From assembly GCA_943331855.1 (NCBI GenBank), contig CALQNE010000081.1, positions 1-12,392 of the forward strand: a stretch of DNA of 12,392 bases. The letters are read 5' to 3'. How positions within the stretch are numbered: the first letter of the stretch is position 1; each line of letters starts with the position of its first letter. Below the pieces are notes generated by a model. It searched no databases and had not been told where the DNA came from. It saw nothing but the letters and a program-made list of their open reading frames with translations. Below are positions 1 to 9,758 of the stretch, in pieces. The translations under genes and the position numbers were made by a program. Source of the stretch: Bordetella parapertussis (GTDB lineage: Bacteria; Pseudomonadota; Gammaproteobacteria; Burkholderiales; Burkholderiaceae_B).

Positions 1-930
1 GCAAGCGCTTCTGTGGGTTTGTCGTACGGCGCACACTCAAACTTGTGTGTGAATCAGATCCATCGAAACGGTAGCACCGCCCAGAAGAAAAAATATCTTC
101 CTAAACTGCTGAGCGGTGAACATATTGGTGCACTTGCCATGAGCGAGCCCAGCGCGGGCTCAGACGTGGTCAGTATGAAATTACGGGCGACACCGCAGGG
201 CTCCGACTATCTGTTGAATGGTACCAAGATGTGGATCACGAACGGCCCGGATGCGGACACGCTCGTGGTGTATGCCAAGACCGATCCCGAGGCCAATGCG
301 CGCGGCGTCACGGCGTTCTTGGTCGAGAAAGGGATGCCTGGTTTTAGCATTGCGCAGCAACTCGATAAGCTTGGTATGCGTGGCAGTCACACGGGTGAAC
401 TCGTCTTCGAAAATTGTCTGATCCCCGGCGATCACGTGTTGGGAGAGGTCAACGGTGGTGTGCGCGTGCTGATGAGTGGTTTGGATTATGAGCGCGCGGT
501 GCTGTCTGGTGGCCCCTTGGGCATTATGCAGGCCGTGATGGATCAGGTGATTCCATACATCCATGATCGAAAGCAGTTTGGTCAGTCGATTGGCGAATTT
601 CAACTGATCCAAGGCAAGGTCGCCGATATGTACACGACGCTACAAGCGTGCCGCGCGTTTTGCTATACGGTCGGTAAGAATCTCGATAGCCTTGGTGTTC
701 AACACGTCCGTCAAATCCGTAAAGACTGTGCCGCAGTGATTTTGTACTGTGCCGAAAAAGCGACGTGGATGGCAGGCGAGGGGATCCAGATCTTCGGTGG
801 GAATGGTTATATCAACGACTACCCACTTGGTCGTTACTGGCGTGATGCAAAGCTGTACGAGATCGGTGCGGGGACAAGTGAAATTCGTCGAATGCTCATC
901 GGCCGTGAACTTTTCAACGAAACGATGTAA
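1..930 (+). CDS. liuA: Isovaleryl-CoA dehydrogenase, 5'-truncated by the window edge
   Basis: FAD-dependent acyl-CoA dehydrogenase that oxidises isovaleryl-CoA to 3-methylcrotonyl-CoA in leucine breakdown and passes electrons to ETF. The frame is open from base 1 ([12 protein letters not shown]...), so the GTG at 13 is internal; about 309 codons of an expected ~390 are present, and the missing part is N-terminal. Visible acyl-CoA dehydrogenase motifs are [19 protein letters not shown] (568-582) and GGNGY (796-810). The specificity clue is the catalytic base: where medium-chain enzymes carry Glu in the C-terminal loop (YEGT), this protein has Ala (GCG, 868-870, in IGAGTS). A Glu sits instead in [10 protein letters not shown] (codon 490-492), the isovaleryl-CoA dehydrogenase position. 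Two methylcrotonyl-CoA carboxylase genes follow directly, which fits the substrate. Family assignment is firm and substrate assignment strong. Confidence 0.93.
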   Translation, partial: ASASVGLSYGAHSNLCVNQIHRNGSTAQKKKYLPKLLSGEHIGALAMSEPSAGSDVVSMKLRATPQGSDYLLNGTKMWITNGPDADTLVVYAKTDPEANARGVTAFLVEKGMPGFSIAQQLDKLGMRGSHTGELVFENCLIPGDHVLGEVNGGVRVLMSGLDYERAVLSGGPLGIMQAVMDQVIPYIHDRKQFGQSIGEFQLIQGKVADMYTTLQACRAFCYTVGKNLDSLGVQHVRQIRKDCAAVILYCAEKATWMAGEGIQIFGGNGYINDYPLGRYWRDAKLYEIGAGTSEIRRMLIGRELFNETM

Positions 931-961
931 AGACATTAACAATGATCAAAGGTCGAAAGAC

Positions 962-2569
962 ATGCCCAAAATCGAATCTCTAATCAACGTGCGTTCGCCA
1001 GAGTTTGCGCAAAATGCGCTGGCGATGCAGGTCCAAATCGATGATTTGCAAAAGCAGCTGGCACAAACGGCACTCGGTGGCACAGAGCAGGCGCGTCAAA
1101 AGCATATCAGTCGTGGAAAACTACTACCGCGCGACCGCGTTGAACAACTGTTAGACCCGGGTACACCGTTTCTAGAGCTGTCGCCGCTGGCGGCACTGGG
1201 GCTTTATAACGGAGAGTCTCCCGGGGCAGGCCTCATCACTGGCATCGGCCGCATCTCTGGTGTCGAGTGTGTGATCGTGTGTAATGATGCGACGGTCAAA
1301 GGTGGCACCTACTACCCGCTCACTGTTAAAAAACATTTACGCGCGCAAGAGATCGCGCAACAAAATAACTTGCCGTGTGTATATCTGGTCGACTCGGGCG
1401 GGGCGAATTTGCCTCGGCAAGAAGAGGTGTTTCCTGATCGCGATCACTTTGGGCGCATCTTTTTTAATCAAGCCAATATGTCGGCGCAAGGGATTGCGCA
1501 AATCGCCGTTGTGATGGGCTCATGCACCGCCGGCGGTGCGTACGTGCCTGCGATGAGCGATGAGTCAATTATTGTGCGCAACCAGGGCACGATTTTTTTA
1601 GGTGGACCTCCGCTCGTGAAGGCCGCCACAGGCGAGATCGTATCTACCGAAGACTTGGGTGGTGGCGATGTGCATACGCGGTTGTCTGGCGTCGCAGACC
1701 ATCTTGCCGTCAATGACCATCATGCCTTGCAACTGGCACGCGATGCCGTGGGCCGACTCAATCGCATCAAGCCACAACAGTTGGCGTTGCGCAAAAGCGT
1801 GCCGCCGTTGTATGACCTAAGTGAGGTCAACGGCATTGTCCCAGCCGATACACGCAAGCCCTATGATGTGCGCGAGATCATTGCGCGCATTGTCGATGGC
1901 TCTGAGTTTGACGAATTCAAAGCGCGCTTTGGTACGACGCTGGTGACAGGCTTTGCGCACATTGAGGGCATGCCGGTTGGCATTGTGGCGAACAATGGGA
2001 TTTTGTTTTCAGAGTCTGCGCAAAAGGGCGCACACTTTATTGAGTTGTGTGCCCAGCGAAAAATCCCACTGGTATTTTTACAAAACATTACTGGGTTTAT
2101 GGTGGGGCGCAAATATGAAAATGAAGGTATTGCCCGCCATGGTGCAAAAATGGTCACGGCAGTGTCGACAGCGGCGGTTCCTAAGTTCACGGTCATTATT
2201 GGCGGCTCGTTTGGTGCGGGCAACTATGGCATGTGTGGCCGTGCGTTTTCTCCGCGCTTACTGGTGATGTGGCCCAATGCACGTATTTCTGTAATGGGTG
2301 GTGAGCAAGCTGCGAGTGTAATGGCGACGTTGAAACGCGAGGCTGTTGAAGCAAAAGGCGGCGACTGGTCAACGACAGAAGAAAATGAATTTAAAACACC
2401 GATCCGCGAACAATACGAACGCGAGGGACATCCTTACTACGCCACCGCACGCTTATGGGACGATGGCGTGATCAATCCTTCAGATACACGGCGCGTGTTG
2501 GCACTCGGTTTATCGGCTGCGCTGAACGCGCCCATTGCAGACACACGCTTTGGCGTGTTTCGCATGTAA
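962..2569 (+). CDS. liuB: Methylcrotonyl-CoA carboxylase, carboxyltransferase (beta) subunit
   Basis: Transfers the carboxyl group from carboxybiotin to 3-methylcrotonyl-CoA, giving 3-methylglutaconyl-CoA in leucine catabolism. At 535 aa it matches the usual length of this subunit. Both carboxyltransferase halves are seen: the N-terminal half with SGGANLPRQ and the oxyanion/CoA-site segment [16 protein letters not shown] (about residues 186-201), and the C-terminal half with NITGFMVG (375-382) and [16 protein letters not shown] (414-429). The ATG at 962 was chosen because AAAGG at 948-952 lies 9 bases upstream; the frame stays open further upstream, but only inside liuA. The gap to liuA is 31 bases and to the alpha subunit 21 bases, which implies one operon. 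Acetyl- or propionyl-CoA carboxyltransferases are related, but neighbours and motif wording favour methylcrotonyl-CoA. Confidence 0.95.
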   Translation: MPKIESLINVRSPEFAQNALAMQVQIDDLQKQLAQTALGGTEQARQKHISRGKLLPRDRVEQLLDPGTPFLELSPLAALGLYNGESPGAGLITGIGRISGVECVIVCNDATVKGGTYYPLTVKKHLRAQEIAQQNNLPCVYLVDSGGANLPRQEEVFPDRDHFGRIFFNQANMSAQGIAQIAVVMGSCTAGGAYVPAMSDESIIVRNQGTIFLGGPPLVKAATGEIVSTEDLGGGDVHTRLSGVADHLAVNDHHALQLARDAVGRLNRIKPQQLALRKSVPPLYDLSEVNGIVPADTRKPYDVREIIARIVDGSEFDEFKARFGTTLVTGFAHIEGMPVGIVANNGILFSESAQKGAHFIELCAQRKIPLVFLQNITGFMVGRKYENEGIARHGAKMVTAVSTAAVPKFTVIIGGSFGAGNYGMCGRAFSPRLLVMWPNARISVMGGEQAASVMATLKREAVEAKGGDWSTTEENEFKTPIREQYEREGHPYYATARLWDDGVINPSDTRRVLALGLSAALNAPIADTRFGVFRM

Positions 2570-2579
2570 GAGCAGGATC

Positions 2580-2585
2580 AAGGAG
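2580..2585 (+). promoter_or_regulatory. Shine-Dalgarno site that sets the GTG start of liuD
   Basis: AAGGAG lies 5 bases before the GTG at 2591. It is the strongest ribosome-binding site in the first half of the window. It supports GTG as the true start, since the biotin carboxylase N-terminus (TLLIANRGEIACR) begins four residues later. Confidence 0.8.
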
Positions 2586-2590
2586 CTATT

Positions 2591-4590
<2,000 letters not shown>

Positions 4591-4591
<1 letters not shown>

Positions 4592-4613
4592 GACTTGTCG
4601 GCGCAAGTTTTTT
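4591..4613 (+). terminator. Weak candidate Rho-independent terminator after liuD
   Basis: A stem ACTTG (4593-4597) pairs with CAAGT (4604-4608) around a six-base loop and runs into an uninterrupted T-run to 4613. Two G-U pairs (4591-4592 with 4609-4610) could lengthen the stem. It begins at the last base of the liuD stop codon. The shape and place fit an intrinsic terminator closing the leucine operon, but the five-pair core is short and only partly GC, so it may be leaky. Confidence 0.42.
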
Positions 4614-4623
4614 GGCGTAGAGT
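4595..4623 (+). promoter_or_regulatory. Possible sigma70-type promoter upstream of smg
   Basis: TTGTCG (4595-4600) and TAGAGT (4618-4623) are separated by exactly 17 bases; each matches four of six positions of the -35 and -10 consensus. A promoter here would serve smg and the genes beyond, in the largest intergenic gap of the window (86 bases). The -35 would lie inside the candidate terminator stem, and four-of-six matches occur often by chance. Confidence 0.22.
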
Positions 4624-4631
4624 CAAATTAC

Positions 4632-4659
4632 TTGGTCGGGTGCCCCCTGCCCCGGCCAG
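4632..4659 (+). other. GC-rich hairpin in the smg leader
   Basis: GGTCGGG (4634-4640) can pair with CCCGGCC (4651-4657), with one G-U pair, and the flanks (4632-4633 with 4658-4659) add two more pairs, leaving a ten-base C-rich loop. There is no T-run, so it is not an intrinsic terminator. It ends five bases before the smg Shine-Dalgarno AGGAG (4664-4668), so it could affect transcript stability or translation. Function unknown. Confidence 0.35.
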
Positions 4660-4677
4660 CAACAGGAGCCCGTCTTT

Positions 4678-5136
4678 ATGTTCGACATTCTGGTTTACCT
4701 GTTCGAGAACTACTACACGCCCGAAGCTTGTCCGTCGGCCGATGTATTGGCCAAACGTCTCGCAGCGGCGGGTTTTGAGCATACCGATATCGATGATGCG
4801 CTAGGCTGGCTTGTCGGTTTAGCCGAGACCACTGCGCAATGTGTTGAGTTGTCGCAAACGCCTGGTAGTGGTACGCGGGTGTATGCCGAGTTCGAGCAAC
4901 AACATCTTGATCCAGAGGCAATTGGTTTCATTACATTTCTTGAAGCCACTGAGGCGCTCTCGCCCGCCTTGCGTGAGATCGTGATTGATCGTGCCTTGGC
5001 GACGACCGAGGGCTCGGTCTCTTTGCAAAAAATCAAAATCATCGCGCTGATGGTGCTCTGGAGCCAAGAGTCAGAGGTTGACCATCTCATTCTTGAAGAA
5101 CTATTGCGCGAAGACGGCGATCGACTTTTGCACTAA
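4678..5136 (+). CDS. smg: Smg protein (DUF494 family)
   Basis: Small acidic cytoplasmic protein of 152 aa, the usual family length. The N-terminus [13 protein letters not shown] and the following helical segments are characteristic of Smg/DUF494, a family widespread in beta- and gammaproteobacteria, often located near dprA and a type IA topoisomerase gene. Its biochemical function is not established to my knowledge. The ATG start is supported by AGGAG (4664-4668) nine bases upstream. The glutamyl-Q synthetase gene begins 2 bases after the stop, so the two are probably translationally coupled. dprA, the common upstream neighbour, is absent; the leucine operon occupies that place. No signal peptide or membrane segment is seen. 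Confidence 0.88.
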   Translation: MFDILVYLFENYYTPEACPSADVLAKRLAAAGFEHTDIDDALGWLVGLAETTAQCVELSQTPGSGTRVYAEFEQQHLDPEAIGFITFLEATEALSPALREIVIDRALATTEGSVSLQKIKIIALMVLWSQESEVDHLILEELLREDGDRLLH

Positions 5137-5138
5137 GT

Positions 5139-6068
5139 TTGTTGCAAACAGCACCGCCTTACGTCGGCCGTTTTGCCCCAAGCCCGAGCGGGCCTTTGCA
5201 CGCAGGGTCATTGGTGGCAGCCATGGCCAGTTTTTTGGATGCGCGCGCCCACGGTGGCCAGTGGCTCATCAGGATTGAAGATCTGGATACCCCACGCAAC
5301 GTGCCTGGGGCCACCGAGCTGATTTTGCAGCAACTGCTGGCATTTGGGATGCGTTGGGATCAAGACGTTGTCTACCAGTCGCGCCGCTTAAGCCTTTATC
5401 AACAGGCATTTGATACGCTTTTGTCAGCAGCGTTGGTGTATCCCTGTGGGTGTACTCGCCGCGAAATTGCGGACTCGGCATCGCGCTTGAGTCAAGCCGC
5501 GGACCAGATTGAGCGCCCCTACCCAGGCACCTGCCGCCTGGGGGCGCCACAAGGTCGCCACGCCTATGCTTGGCGCCTGCGGGTGCCCGAGGTAGAGGTG
5601 TGCTTTGAAGACCGTTGGCTAGGCGTGCAGCGACAAGAGGTTGCACAAGTGGTTGGCGATTATGTGCTGAAGCGGGCCGATGGGATCTGGGCGTATCAGT
5701 TAGCCGTGGTGGTGGACGATGGCGAGCAAAAGGTGACGGACATCGTAAGAGGTGAAGACTTACTTACGAGCACAGCCCGCCAGCACCTGCTAGCACGTTT
5801 ATTAGGTCTGTCTGTGCCACGGGTGCTGCATGTGCCGTTGGTGCTAGATGCGAGAGGGTTAAAACTCTCTAAACAAAACGGAGCGCAAGCCCTTGATTTA
5901 AATGAACCTTTGGCCGCATTACAACAAGCGTGGCGGGCGCTGGGATTTGAAAAACTCGCCGCCTCTAATATAGAGAGCTTTTGGTCGTTGGCAACCCAAA
6001 TTTGGGGTCAAGGCACTGAACGTGCTAACTTGCACGGCATTAATCACCGCTCTTATGATGCGCGCTAG
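5139..6068 (+). CDS. gluQ: Glutamyl-Q tRNA(Asp) synthetase
   Basis: Truncated paralogue of glutamyl-tRNA synthetase that activates glutamate without tRNA and attaches it to the queuosine base at position 34 of tRNA(Asp). It is 309 aa, close to the ~300 aa of the family and lacking the anticodon-binding domain of GltX. Seen are [14 protein letters not shown] with the HIGH-type HAGS (21-24), the KMSKS-type KLSK (242-245), [19 protein letters not shown], and a zinc site from C103, C105, Y128 and C132, as in the E. coli enzyme. The start is TTG at 5139; an immediately following TTG at 5142 is an alternative. There is no good Shine-Dalgarno, so initiation probably depends on ribosomes finishing smg 2 bases upstream. 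In gammaproteobacteria this gene usually follows dksA, so its place between smg and topB is notable. Confidence 0.93.
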   Translation: MLQTAPPYVGRFAPSPSGPLHAGSLVAAMASFLDARAHGGQWLIRIEDLDTPRNVPGATELILQQLLAFGMRWDQDVVYQSRRLSLYQQAFDTLLSAALVYPCGCTRREIADSASRLSQAADQIERPYPGTCRLGAPQGRHAYAWRLRVPEVEVCFEDRWLGVQRQEVAQVVGDYVLKRADGIWAYQLAVVVDDGEQKVTDIVRGEDLLTSTARQHLLARLLGLSVPRVLHVPLVLDARGLKLSKQNGAQALDLNEPLAALQQAWRALGFEKLAASNIESFWSLATQIWGQGTERANLHGINHRSYDAR

Positions 6069-6071
6069 GTT

Positions 6072-6093
6072 GATTTAGGGCTTTCGCCCCATC
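6072..6093 (+). other. Small hairpin between gluQ and topB
   Basis: GGGC (6078-6081) and GCCC (6086-6089) form a four-pair stem with loop TTTC; GAT (6072-6074) and ATC (6091-6093) can pair outside it across internal bulges. No T-run follows, so it is not a convincing terminator. The rest of this 60-base gap shows no clear promoter. Confidence 0.3.
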
Positions 6094-6128
6094 TAGCAAA
6101 CCGCTTAAAGAGCAGCATTTGGATAAGA

Positions 6129-8855
6129 ATGACTAAAACATTAATCATTGCCGAAAAACCCTCCGTGGCGCTCGATATCTCGCGCGCCTTGGGTGGATTT
6201 ACCCGCGAAGGCGACTTTTTCGAAAACGAAAAATACGTACTGTCTTCAAGTGTGGGCCATTTGTTAACCCTGATTGCGCCCAATGACCCCGTGAAGGGGA
6301 AATGGAGCTTTGCCCACCTACCGGTGGTGCCGCCTGAATTTGATCTTGCACCGACTAAGGATAAACGGTCGGGTGATCGACTCAAAATGCTGGTTAAGCT
6401 GATTAAACGCAAAGATGTTGGCGCGCTAATTAATGCGTGTGACGCCGGACGCGAGGGCGAACTGATTTTTCGTTATATCGCGCAATATGCTGGCCAGAAA
6501 AAGCCCACGCAACGCTTGTGGTTGCAGTCCATGACCCAAGATGCCATCCGTGAAGCGTTTGCAACGCTGCGTGATGACGACACAATGAAACCACTCGAGG
6601 CAGCAGCGCGGTCGCGCGCCGAGGCGGATTGGCTGGTTGGCATTAATGGCACGCGTGCCATGACCGCGTTTAATAGTAAAGATGGTGGCTTTTTCAAGAC
6701 ACCGGTTGGTCGGGTGCAGACGCCTACCTTAGCGCTGGTATTTGCGCGCGAAGAAAAAATTCGCCATTTTGTACCGCGTGATTACTGGGAAGTGCGTGCA
6801 ACGTTTGTGGCCGCGGCTGGCCTGTACGAAGGCCGTTGGATTGATCCGAACTTCAAAAAAACGGGTGATGATCAAGAGCAGAAAGAATCGCGTGTTTGGA
6901 CTGAAGCGGCCGCCAAAAGCGTTGTTGCGGCGTGCCGCAATCAGCCAGGCGTTGTGACCGAAGAAGCCAAGCCGCGCATCGAGGCGGCGCCTGCCCTGTT
7001 TGATTTGACGTCGTTACAGCGAGAGGCCAATGGCCGGTTTGGTTTTTCAGCTAAAACCACCTTGTCGCTTGCCCAAAGTTTATATGAACGCCATAAGGCA
7101 TTGACGTATCCACGAACCGATTCGAAATTTTTGCCGGAAGACTACATCACCACGGTCAAAGAAACGATTGCGGGTCTGGCTGAAGGCAAAGGCGTGGCTA
7201 AGTCTCTGGCCCCGCATGCTGCAACCATTACTAAAAATGCGTGGGTTAAGCCAAACCGTCGTATTTTTGATAACAAAAAAGTGTCAGATCACTTTGCGAT
7301 TATCCCAACGATGCAGGTGCCGTCTGAGCTGAGCGACGCCGAAGCCAAAGTCTACGACTTAGTGGTCAAACGCTTCTTGGCCATCTTTTTTCCGGCTGCA
7401 GAGTATCGGAAAACGACGCGAACGACCATCGTTCAAGGACATCACTTCAAGACCGAAGGTGAGGTCATGGTGTCGCCGGGTTGGCGCGCCGTACAAGGCC
7501 GTGAGGCGCAGGGCGACGATGCAAATTTAGTGGCCGTGGCTGAAGGCGAAAAAGTTCGCACCGAAGATATTGAAACAGTCGGTCTGGCAACGCGACCGCC
7601 TGCACGCTACAACGAAGCAACCCTGTTGTCAGGCATGGAGAACGCAGGCAAGCTCGTGGACGATGATGACTTTGCGCAGGCGATGGCGCAAAGCGGTTTG
7701 GGCACACCTGCTACGCGCGCAACCATTATTGAAGGCTTGTTGTCAGAGACGTATTTGCGGCGCGATGGTCGCGACTTAGTCCCGACGGCTAAAGCCAGAC
7801 AACTGATGACGCTGTTGAATGGTTTAGATGTGAAAGAGTTGACCTCGCCCGAATTGACCGGCGAATGGGAACATAAACTCAAGCAGATCGAGCAGGGCGA
7901 AATGCAGCGCGAAGCCTTCATGCTTGAGATCGCGCAGATGACGCAGATCATCGTGAAGCGCGCAAAAGAGTATGAGCGCGATACTGTACCGGGTGATTAC
8001 GTCACACTAAAAACGCCTTGCCCGAAATGCGGCAACGTTGTGAAAGAAAACTACCGTCGTTACGCGTGTACAAGTTGCGACTTTTCAATAGGCAAGCATC
8101 CGGGTGGTCGTACTTTTGAGCCTGAAGAAGTCGAGACGCTGATTACAGACAAACGCCTTGGTCCGATGCAGGGCTTCATTAGCAAGATGGGGCGGCCGTT
8201 TGCCTCGATCTTGATTATTAACGCTGAGTTCAAACTCGAATTTGACTTTGGTCAGCGTGATGAAGAGGCCAATGAACCGGTCGATTTTTCAACGCAAATG
8301 GCGCTGGGTCCTTGTCCAAAATGTCAGGCACCGGTGTTTGAGCACGGCATGAGCTTTATCTGTGAGAAATCGGTTGGGCCAGAGCGTAATTGTGATTTTC
8401 GCTCGGGCAAAGTGATCTTGCAGCAAGAGATTAGCGCTGAACAAATGACTAAGTTATTGGCAACGGGCAAAACCGACTTACTTGAAGGGTTTGTCTCGAA
8501 CCGTAACAATCGAAAATTCAAGGCGTATCTGGCACGCGGTGAAGATGGCAAGGTGAGCTTTGAGTTTGAAGCACGGCCTGAAAAAGTTGGCGGTAAGCCT
8601 GCTACGAAGCGTTTCGCGGCAAAAGCCCCGGGTAAAACTGCCGGTAAAACCGCAGCAAAAAAAACCACGAAAGCCGTGAAAAAAGTAGCGACAAAAACGA
8701 GCAAAAGTGCAGCCGCACCGCTAGCTGAAGCTGTTGCCGTCAAGCCTGCTGTCAAACGCGCAAGCAAGGCCGTCAAAAAAGCCGTGAAAAAAACAGCGAC
8801 AAAAACCGCGACAAAAACGGCTGTAAAAAAGGCGGTTAAGAAAGCAAGCAAATAA
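6129..8855 (+). CDS. topB: DNA topoisomerase III (type IA) with histone H1-like C-terminal tail
   Basis: Type IA topoisomerase that passes single strands through a transient 5'-phosphotyrosine break, acting in decatenation and resolution of recombination intermediates. At 908 aa it is much longer than E. coli TopB (653 aa). The TOPRIM domain begins TLIIAEKPSVA with E9 and has D105-A-G-R-E-G-E111; Gly107 replaces the second TOPRIM aspartate, as in the Bacillus-type TopB branch. The active tyrosine is Y327 in YPRTDS. The C-terminal part has a Cys4 motif (C631, C634, C647, C650), a second cysteine cluster (C729, C732, C745, C755), then an 88-residue tail (821-908) with 26 lysines, one acidic residue and repeated AVKK/TATK units. 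Start ATG 6129 has only a weak GGA upstream. The tail resembles histone H1-like basic domains and probably adds non-specific DNA binding. Confidence 0.92.
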   Translation: MTKTLIIAEKPSVALDISRALGGFTREGDFFENEKYVLSSSVGHLLTLIAPNDPVKGKWSFAHLPVVPPEFDLAPTKDKRSGDRLKMLVKLIKRKDVGALINACDAGREGELIFRYIAQYAGQKKPTQRLWLQSMTQDAIREAFATLRDDDTMKPLEAAARSRAEADWLVGINGTRAMTAFNSKDGGFFKTPVGRVQTPTLALVFAREEKIRHFVPRDYWEVRATFVAAAGLYEGRWIDPNFKKTGDDQEQKESRVWTEAAAKSVVAACRNQPGVVTEEAKPRIEAAPALFDLTSLQREANGRFGFSAKTTLSLAQSLYERHKALTYPRTDSKFLPEDYITTVKETIAGLAEGKGVAKSLAPHAATITKNAWVKPNRRIFDNKKVSDHFAIIPTMQVPSELSDAEAKVYDLVVKRFLAIFFPAAEYRKTTRTTIVQGHHFKTEGEVMVSPGWRAVQGREAQGDDANLVAVAEGEKVRTEDIETVGLATRPPARYNEATLLSGMENAGKLVDDDDFAQAMAQSGLGTPATRATIIEGLLSETYLRRDGRDLVPTAKARQLMTLLNGLDVKELTSPELTGEWEHKLKQIEQGEMQREAFMLEIAQMTQIIVKRAKEYERDTVPGDYVTLKTPCPKCGNVVKENYRRYACTSCDFSIGKHPGGRTFEPEEVETLITDKRLGPMQGFISKMGRPFASILIINAEFKLEFDFGQRDEEANEPVDFSTQMALGPCPKCQAPVFEHGMSFICEKSVGPERNCDFRSGKVILQQEISAEQMTKLLATGKTDLLEGFVSNRNNRKFKAYLARGEDGKVSFEFEARPEKVGGKPATKRFAAKAPGKTAGKTAAKKTTKAVKKVATKTSKSAAAPLAEAVAVKPAVKRASKAVKKAVKKTATKTATKTAVKKAVKKASK
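8670..8818 (+). repeat. Direct repeats encoding the lysine-rich TopB tail
   Basis: AAAGCCGTGAAAAAA occurs exactly at 8670-8684 and 8778-8792. AGCGACAAAAAC occurs at 8687-8698 and 8795-8806, and its core GCGACAAAAAC again at 8808-8818. The two larger copies are 108 bases apart, a multiple of three, so the reading frame is kept. This looks like in-frame duplication of a low-complexity segment and may be length-variable between strains. Confidence 0.75.
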
Positions 8856-8907
8856 GAACTAAAGAAAGAAATGATTCGCCCGCGAGCCAGGCGCAAGGTT
8901 AACGTTT

Positions 8908-8913
8908 GAGGTG
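8908..8913 (+). promoter_or_regulatory. Shine-Dalgarno site that sets the TTG start of panB
   Basis: GAGGTG is a six-base match to the anti-Shine-Dalgarno sequence, 5 bases before TTG at 8919. An in-frame TGA at 8907-8909 overlaps it, so no earlier start is possible. The next candidate, GTG at 8937, has no such site. Confidence 0.8.
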
Positions 8914-8918
8914 TTGTT

Positions 8919-9740
8919 TTGAGCTCGCATGTAGAAGTGAAACGCGTGACGGTGCCGCAATTAATGGCGCTCAAGGGCCAACATAAAATTGTTGGATTAA
9001 CGGCGCACAATTTTTCGACAGCACGCATCATTGATGAGTATGTGGATTTTGTACTGATTGGCGACTCGACCGCGATGGTGGCGTACGGCCTACCTGACAC
9101 GCTGTCGTTTACGGTTGAACAGATTGGGCAGCATACTGCGGCGGTTGTGAAAGCGACTCGTCACGCGTGTGTGGTGGCCGATATGCCTTTTGGCAGCTAC
9201 CAAGAATCATGCGGGCAAGCCTTTCGCCACGCCGCCTATTTGCTAGGACAAGGTGCAAGCGCGGTCAAACTTGAGGGTGGCGCCGTGATGGCAGAAACCG
9301 TTCATTATCTTGTGACGCGCGGTGTGCCGGTGATGGCGCATGTGGGGCTGATGCCGCAGTACGTCAACACCATGGGAGGCTACTTAGCCCAAGGCCGCAG
9401 CCCAGAAGCTGCAGCAAGAATTTTGGCAGATGCCCAGGCGCTTGAGCAAGCGGGGGCTTTTGCAGTGGTGCTTGAAGGTGTGGCGGAGTCTTTGGGCGAA
9501 AGTATGACGGCAGCACTCGCGATCCCGACCATTGGCATCGGCGCGTCAGTGAAATGCGATGGTCAAATACTCGTCACAGAAGATATGCTTGGCTTAAGCG
9601 GTGAGCGTGTGCCAAAATTCGTTAAGCGCTATGCCAATCTTGAAGAAATCATGCGAAATGCAGTGCAGCGATATGCTGACGAGGTTCGCGAGAGTAAATT
9701 TCCAGAGTTGCAGCATTGTTTTGGTGTAACACGCACCTGA
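8919..9740 (+). CDS. panB: 3-methyl-2-oxobutanoate hydroxymethyltransferase (ketopantoate synthase), divergent
   Basis: Transfers a hydroxymethyl group from 5,10-methylenetetrahydrofolate to 2-oxoisovalerate, giving ketopantoate for pantothenate and coenzyme A. It is a TIM-barrel protein of 273 aa (E. coli 264). Counterparts of the known active-site residues are present: D49 (IGDS), D88 (VADMPFG), K117 and E119 (AVKLEGG) and E186 (VVLEG). The ending VPKFVKRYANL is also typical. Wording such as MVAYGLP and PFGSYQES recalls the form I associate with alphaproteobacteria. The usual GDSLGM is GDSTAM here, and the usual TAYD is TAHN, so it is divergent and might be a paralogue. The start is TTG, fixed by GAGGTG just upstream and an in-frame stop. 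panC is not adjacent. The 63-base gap from topB shows no clear terminator or promoter. Confidence 0.87.
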   Translation: MSSHVEVKRVTVPQLMALKGQHKIVGLTAHNFSTARIIDEYVDFVLIGDSTAMVAYGLPDTLSFTVEQIGQHTAAVVKATRHACVVADMPFGSYQESCGQAFRHAAYLLGQGASAVKLEGGAVMAETVHYLVTRGVPVMAHVGLMPQYVNTMGGYLAQGRSPEAAARILADAQALEQAGAFAVVLEGVAESLGESMTAALAIPTIGIGASVKCDGQILVTEDMLGLSGERVPKFVKRYANLEEIMRNAVQRYADEVRESKFPELQHCFGVTRT

Positions 9741-9758
9741 TTTTTAGATTCAATTTTG

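Noticed and set aside
13..15. GTG at 13 as a true start of the dehydrogenase gene
   Set aside because: Family-typical residues continue in frame to base 1 and about 80 N-terminal residues would be missing, so the gene simply enters from the left edge.
749..961. Upstream extension of the liuB reading frame to position 749
   Set aside because: It lies within the conserved 3' end of liuA in another frame, shows no carboxyltransferase-like residues, and the ATG at 962 has a ribosome-binding site and the expected protein length.
6441..6461. Missing second aspartate in the TOPRIM motif (D-A-G-R-E) as a sign of an inactive enzyme
   Set aside because: The same D-A-G-R-E-G-E form is normal in the Bacillus-type TopB branch, and the active tyrosine and other motifs are intact.
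8324..9100. Long minus-strand open frame of 258 codons with a hydrophobic translation
   Set aside because: It is the mirror of the lysine/alanine-rich topB tail and the start of panB; AAA-rich codons read backwards give Phe-rich strings, and both plus-strand genes are clearly real.
9723..9745. Hairpin GGTG/CACC followed by TTTTT at the end of panB
   Set aside because: The stem has only four pairs, the T-run is three bases away, and the SET gene starts 18 bases after the panB stop, so a terminator is unlikely.
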